From Ophioderma brevispina (taxonomy: Eukaryota > Echinodermata > Ophiuroidea > Amphilepidida > Ophiodermatidae), in NCBI GenBank assembly GCA_023653785.1, contig JAMKCH010002940.1, positions 36,146 to 100,145 of the forward strand: a DNA stretch of 64,000 bases, read 5' to 3'. The notes under the pieces are model-generated. The model was not told the DNA's origin, made no database searches, and worked only from the letters and a program-made list of their open reading frames with translations. The translations under genes were made by a program, and so were the position numbers. The stretch's first letter is position 1, and each line of letters opens with the position of its first letter. Of the stretch, positions 59,011-64,000 are shown one piece after another.

Positions 59011-59740
59011 TCCTATTTTGGTATATCATCATTAACTTTGTTACTTTGTTCATTGATTTCATTTGATACGAAGTTGGTTTAAGGTAAGATATCGTCTTTT
59101 TAAATCAATTTTTTGCTCACCAAGAACATGCTTTGGCTCCTTGGAGATTTGTGGCCAGGGTCCCTGGTTTTCACTTTTTCTTTCATGATTATATTGAACC
59201 TTATCGATTTACTACTGGGATTTACTTAATTTAACTCTCAATTTGGTGTTGAAGTATAGAACAATTTACAACATACCCATATTCTGGTTTTACATGTTTA
59301 ATTTTCTTTGCGTTTCAATTGTGTACCATTTCTTTGTGAACGAAACGTTTACAATGTTTACATGATATAATTCTATGATTACGTTTGACAGCCTGAGCAA
59401 GAGACGCATGTGATTAAATTTGACATAGATATAAACAGAAACAATGATAAATAAAAGTCCGAATATCCTCAATAACTAAACATAAGAATTAAACAATAAA
59501 CTTCTACTACGAGTTTTTTTGTAGTCAACGTGAGTGACCTATTAGTTGGCATCAGACCCGGGGAACAAAGATGAGGGAATAAAGTGATAACGGCTAACTG
59601 CGAACCCATCAATAATCAATGATTTCTATTAATTATTACGATGATAGTGATAAGGATTTCTTCAATGACACTTCAAACGATTACCTAACTAAGTGATCTG
59701 AAATAATTTGCCCCATTTGCCCCCACCTGGCACCGTCCCT
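59011..59740. other. Possible LINE 5' region, unassigned
   Basis: Sequence on the 5' side of the minus-strand LINE. An ORF1 would be expected here if the copy were full length, but no zinc-finger or esterase motif could be read with confidence. Confidence 0.35.
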
Positions 59741-59741
59741 G

Positions 59742-59915
59742 GTAGCTTCCCACAATGCATTGCCGTCCAATGAAGGTTTTTGTACAGAACACTGCTGTGA
59801 ATCGTTATAGATGAAACGTGGCTAAATAACAGTACGGATCACAACTTTAACAATTCACATGACTACCTCTAAAAAATCTCCATTGGAAGCAATGCAATTG
59901 TGGGGGAAGCACTGA
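59742..59915. mobile_element. Palindromic element, family J, copy 1
   Basis: GTAGCTTCCCACAATGCATTGC...CCAATGAAGG at the left is mirrored by CTCCATTGGAAGCAATGC, then AATTGTGGGGGAAGC at the right. About 174 bp, no ORF. The second copy is at 63,434. Confidence 0.72.
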
Positions 59916-59919
59916 TATC

Positions 59920-60470
59920 ATCTCTTTAAATCAACAAACAAAAAAACACTCCAAAAGGAGTGAAAAATATTATAGAATATTTTTTGTAATTGTATTAGAA
60001 GTAAGTGTTGAGGAGTCTTAATCACAAATTGTATATATTGTGGTGTGAAATTTTGGAATTCTTTATTCAATCAATTCATCAATTGGTAGGACAAAAGATT
60101 CCACATACCATCAGTTCAATTCTTTGTTCAGCTCACTTTTGCATCATGCAGATTATTTGCCATTTTTTTAAATGAAGTCTCTTGAAATTTTTAAATAATA
60201 CTGAAATATACTGTATAAACAGGATATGTCTGCAATAGGAAATTAGAGAAAGTATTTCTTGATCTTCTAATCAAGATCCAGAATATGCGCTTATATTTTA
60301 CTATGTGGCTTCAGGCAACTAGCATCACCAAAATATTGCTGTTTTTCAAATGGAATACACCTCTGTTTTTGCCGATTTGGTATTTTTAAGTCACAATTTA
60401 CTGCGAAGTGAAAGCAATTTAATTTATCCTCCCATGGAATACATTTTAAACATGTATGATAATGCAACAT
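59920..60470. other. No recognised feature
   Basis: AT-rich; nothing recognised. Confidence 0.35.
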
Positions 60471-60478
60471 TTGTTTAA

Positions 60479-60804
60479 AGGTGTGTGTTCCATTCGTCTT
60501 TTGGACCACCCCCACATTTACCCGGAAGTATTATAAATTTTGATATCAGTTTGAAATGCTGTATTTTTCTCATTGTTTTCCTGAACTTTGAGCCCTCAAA
60601 TCCATAATTCTCAAGATATAGCAAACAACGATGAATTAATGGTTATCCGTAAATATTAGCACGGTATTAAATAGGGTCTCTGATGCGCAGTTGCTTCTAC
60701 CATCAAACGCAAGTTTGTTTCTCCACGGTACTTGATGGGGGTATGTGCAGGTGGCAGGCTCTCTATCAAGTAAGAATACAATCCCATAAATAGGACAACC
60801 ACCT
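60479..60804 (-). mobile_element. TTAA inverted-repeat element, family A, copy 4
   Basis: Starts AGGTGTGTGTTCCATTCGTC and ends TAGGACAACCACCT, with TTAA at 60,475-60,478 and 60,805-60,808. Reverse orientation to the other three copies (contains CCACGGTACTTGATGGG). Confidence 0.87.
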
Positions 60805-61074
60805 TTAATCATGTCACATCATGGATGAGAGAAAGACATTTTACAGGTGAAAAAATCAGGAAGAGGGAACAACAAATGTTTGAGGGGCAGTTAAGATTCT
60901 ACATACAGTTCTGCTACCACTATCATGTATCAGGGGAGTGTGCAGTCGGGAACAACTCACATTTTCTGATGTAATCATTTGCTTGTGCCAATTTGCACTT
61001 TTCATTTTTTCCGGTAAGCAACGGGAGCTTGTTTGACCTTATTTTCACCGATGCCTCAAAATTCAGGAGCGCAG

Positions 61075-61200
61075 GAGGGAGGAGGAGGATTGTAGTGTTC
61101 TGGCTGCATCCTCATTCGTAATCAAGTTTTTTCCCCTTCCTTTCCCCTCCCCCTCCTGCTTCTTTCCTTCCTTTCTTCCCAATCTTATTCCCTCTTTTTG
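61075..61200. repeat. Purine/pyrimidine-rich low complexity
   Basis: GGAGGGAGGAGGAGG followed by CCCTTCCTTTCCCCTCCCCC. The Gly/Lys-rich minus frame over it is an artefact. Confidence 0.7.
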
Positions 61201-61620
61201 TGTCGCCTGCTTAAGACAGGAAAGACCAATAATAGGGATCAACGTTTGTTCCACTGTAAGTCTGTTGTTGTTGATTCTGTTCTTGAAGTCTGTGTTGTGA
61301 AAAAGGGTTAACATTAATTTGCCTGTAATATCTTCATACTTGGATGGATTTAACCAAACTTGAGTCATAGATGCAACATGGGATCCACATTTGCTGATTG
61401 GTTCAAAGGTTCACATACCAGGGTCCAAAGGTCATGTTGAGGTCAAAGTTGGTAGATAGGCTGAAAATTAAATGACCTAAATTTGAAAAGTTAAGTTCAA
61501 ATTAGACCCAACTTTGAGTCCTAGGTGCAACATTGGTCCCTCATTTGCTGATGTGGTCAAAGGTCACTTGCCAATATCATATGAGACCTATCATTACAAA
61601 CTGCGACGGCAGGCGACCAT
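61198..61620 (+). mobile_element. Family S element, copy 3
   Basis: Left end TTGTGTCGCCTGCTTAAGAC and right end CTGCGACGGCAGGCGACCAT share an inverted GTCGCCTGC core. The interior holds about one and a half units of the GGTGCAACATGGGATCC / TGATGAGGTCAAAGG repeat. The cleanest copy for the termini. Confidence 0.68.
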
Positions 61621-61639
61621 GCGGTCCAAGGACCAATGT

Positions 61640-63380
61640 ATTTTGCCCCCTTTTTTCCCCTTTTTCTGAATTTCCCACTCACTGACCTGTGTGAGGGGAA
61701 ATTCTTCCCCCGCCCTCCACCCATTACGACGGCTGGCATCCCTAGCTATACTAATTTTCAAGGAATGTGACCCATTCATATACTAAAGGTCCATCTTACC
61801 AAAATTTGACTAAGTCTCAAATTTTCTACAATCTTTGTTTTCTTCATCAACCAAATTTTTAGCTAATTTAGGTGAGAACATTATTTTTTTGGGGGGCAAA
61901 CAATGACCCATTACATTGATTTGTCTTCCATATTAGTTGCATGGTACCATTTACAGCTTCTGTTTTTAGTACCCTTAGACGGTGCTTCGGTGTCCTAAAT
62001 GACCCAGAAAATTTGAGATAACTGTGTACCTACCATGCCTTTGTTTTAAGAAATAGATTTCATTTCCTACTGTTGCAATTGCACATTACTAGTGTTGGGT
62101 GGTAATTGTAAGGGAATTACCTAGTTTAGCAGATCTCTTTATGCTATACTTTTTTTCTGAGAATTGACATGGTTTGCATTCCCGACACACCAACCATTGA
62201 CCTTATATTTACAGGAGTATCTGCGCCCATCCTACTGTTGGCAATCAGTCCACTTCATTCACTGTCGTTGGCAGTTGTAGTAGAAATTAGTAAATGGGTG
62301 ACCAGACGTACTCCAATCATAACACAATGTGATTCCTCCTTGCTCGACTTAGGTTTAATATCACGGTCACACGATGCCCATACTGTGGATCGCAATACAA
62401 CGGACTAATCTCTCATTGGTCAGAAACAAATCGGAACACTTGGACGTCCAAGGAAGGCAAATAAAATAGAATTTCTGGCTACCTAGTGTTTCTAACAGAT
62501 TTAAGTGCATGTTGCGCATTTGTCCTACCCTGCAGTTATTACATATGATTTCTTAAGTTGAGTGATTGTAAACCCAATTTCAAGCAGATTTCTATTCAGT
62601 TGACAGTGTAACAAATATTGACTCGGTATAGGGCAACTGTTAAAATTATGGCCCAATGTGATGTCCAAACCATAACTATGTCCCGAAGCAAGCTGAAGGG
62701 CATAGTCATGGTTTTGACTCCCCGGGGCCATATTATTTTAACTGTGCCCGAATATTCAATGCAGCATATTTGTTTTATATACCGAATATATAGATTCTTC
62801 TCATCTGTATTTGGTTAAAAATTTCCTGAACTGACAAGGCCTACACGTTCGTTGTATAGGAGACGCACCCACACGAGAGATCTATGAACCGGTGTTGCGA
62901 CTGTCCTATTATTTTTATTTTCCGGGCACAAGTCGTTGCCATGCCCTGGGCACAGTTAATCATTACGTCATCTTGATAGAAAGAAGGGGCCCAGTTATTT
63001 ACATGACTCCACTTTTTAACCAATCAGATGAGAGGAATCTATATTGAGGTATAATTTGTACTGTACAATCGGGTTAGTAACAAGGGTTGGCGGAAGTATT
63101 AGTTTGTTCGTGTTTGAGAGTTATAACATTGTACTAAGCTTTTGGAATTTCTTTTTTGGTGGGCCTCATGCGAGCTCGGGGAACTACTACTTCTATTTTC
63201 CTGGATTATACTTCTTCATCATCGTCATCATCGTCATCCGTCATCTTCGAAATCGTAGTCATTGTCCCATCCTCGTCATCGTCGGTCGTCGTGTCATTCA
63301 TTTTCCCACCACTATCATCACCCCTTCACCACCACCACTACCACCACCCACCACTATGTATCTAGGGTATATATTTTAGG
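61640..63380. other. Unassigned region with trinucleotide-rich tract
   Basis: 63,206-63,350 contains CATCATCGTCATCATCGTCATC and CACCACCACTACCACCACCC tracts, producing Ser- and His-rich frames. The rest shows no gene that I recognise. Confidence 0.4.
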
Positions 63381-63433
63381 ATTAGAATTATGTTTAGGGT
63401 TGATGTTATGGTCTAGGGTAAGAGAAGATTGCA

Positions 63434-63618
63434 ATAGCTTCCCACAATGCTTCGCTTCCATTGGAGGTTTTTGTACAGTACTGATAGTGATCGTTGTGGA
63501 TGAAACATGGCTAATTGATAGTACTTATCACAAACTTGGCCTTTAAGAGCGTTCATCTCTAACGATCCCATGGCACCTGTACAAAAACTTCCATGAAGCA
63601 ATGCATTGTGGGAACTAC
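63434..63618. mobile_element. Palindromic element, family J, copy 2
   Basis: ATAGCTTCCCACAATGC...CCATTGGAGGTTTTTGTACAG at the left, CTGTACAAAAACTTCCATG...GCAATGCATTGTGGGAACTAC at the right. The outer arms pair over roughly 45 bp. Confidence 0.78.
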
Positions 63619-63635
63619 TGGTATCTCTCTTGTCT

Positions 63636-63735
63636 AGGGTTAGGTTTGAACTAGGGTTAGGGTTTTGGGTCAGAGTTAAGGTTTTGGTGTCAGGGTTAGG
63701 GTTTAGGTCACAGGGTTAGGTTATGGTCAGAAGGG
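63636..63735. repeat. Degenerate TTAGGG repeat
   Basis: GGGTTAGG cores separated by variants (GTCTAGGGTTAGG, AGGGTTAGGGTTTTGGG, TCAGGGTTAGGGTTTAGG). Further scraps lie at 63,366-63,420 and 63,928-64,000, flanking the family J element and a GC-richer block. Confidence 0.7.
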
Positions 63736-63927
63736 TTGAGGTGCCATTCAGACCCTATCGCTGTGCTTCGCCATGTCTGGCGACGTGCCGATATCTTCCT
63801 CCCTCGCTGGAGGACACTCAGTGACAGACTTGGCATCGGCTGGGCATCGACAGACAACTGGCGATTAATTTCGGAAGTTGAGAAAGTTTCCAACTTTATA
63901 GCCCGCGGCAATTGCGCACCGTTTAAT
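63736..63927. other. GC-richer block of unknown nature
   Basis: A 190 bp block (CCATTCAGACCCTATCGCTG to GCACCGTTTAATGTTCTAGG) open in one frame on each strand (85 plus, 67 minus codons). The plus frame has a Trp/Arg-rich stretch (VWRRADIFLPRWRTL) but no domain that I can name. It may be a scrap of a mobile-element gene or an exon. Confidence 0.3.
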
Positions 63928-64000
63928 GTTCTAGGATTAGGTTATGTTCTAGAGTTAAGGATTATGGTTTGTTATGGTATTGTTATTTTCTAGGGTTAAC

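Noticed and set aside
1..64000. CRISPR array, operons, rRNA
   Set aside because: Repeats lack regular short repeat-spacer structure, there are no clustered ORFs with ribosome binding sites, and the content is clearly eukaryotic.

Overview
This is a repeat-dominated stretch of an animal nuclear genome. It is AT-rich, carries no continuous protein-coding gene and has GT-AG intron signals. It contains decayed non-LTR retrotransposons, dozens of short inverted-repeat DNA elements, minisatellites, and patches of degenerate TTAGGG, the metazoan telomere motif. The mix suggests a marine invertebrate, perhaps a deuterostome; this is inference and no species can be named. Long G, C and A runs and many one-base length differences between related copies suggest either real decay or uncorrected long-read sequence.

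The only host gene I can name is a first coding exon (8,321-8,405, + strand). It encodes 28 residues with the GHGDE signature of fucose mutarotase (FUOM, RbsD/FucU family), ends in a GTGAGT donor, and has CRE-like and NRF1-like sites upstream. It sits in a local duplication: a second, frame-broken copy of the exon lies at 11,021-11,106, and a third, partial upstream copy lies around 13,355-13,985. Later exons were not found. Comparing the copies shows where mobile elements inserted: a TTAA element and a 1.06 kb element in copy A, a hAT-like element in copy B, and a 261 bp element in copy C.

Layout: 1-400, LINE reverse-transcriptase remnant. 1.1-3.1 kb, GT repeat and two minisatellites. 5.86-6.76 kb, a long palindrome split by a TTAA element. 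7.2-14 kb, the duplicated FUOM region. 14-18.8 kb, dispersed repeats, a Helitron-like 3' end, a LINE 3' scrap and a tandem-bearing element. 18.9-19.9 kb, a GC-rich 45 bp minisatellite. 20-56 kb, at least eight TTAA-flanked inverted-repeat families (here A to I and N), hairpin elements, minisatellites and two tRNA-like SINE pieces. 56.04-59.01 kb (minus), an almost complete but decayed LINE ORF2 (endonuclease, reverse transcriptase, C-terminal domain). 59-64 kb, more inverted-repeat elements and TTAGGG-like repeats.

The main biological content is a community of non-autonomous DNA elements that target TTAA, often start TTAA-AG, and in places sit head-to-tail sharing one TTAA. No CRISPR array, rRNA, intact tRNA or intact transposase was seen.
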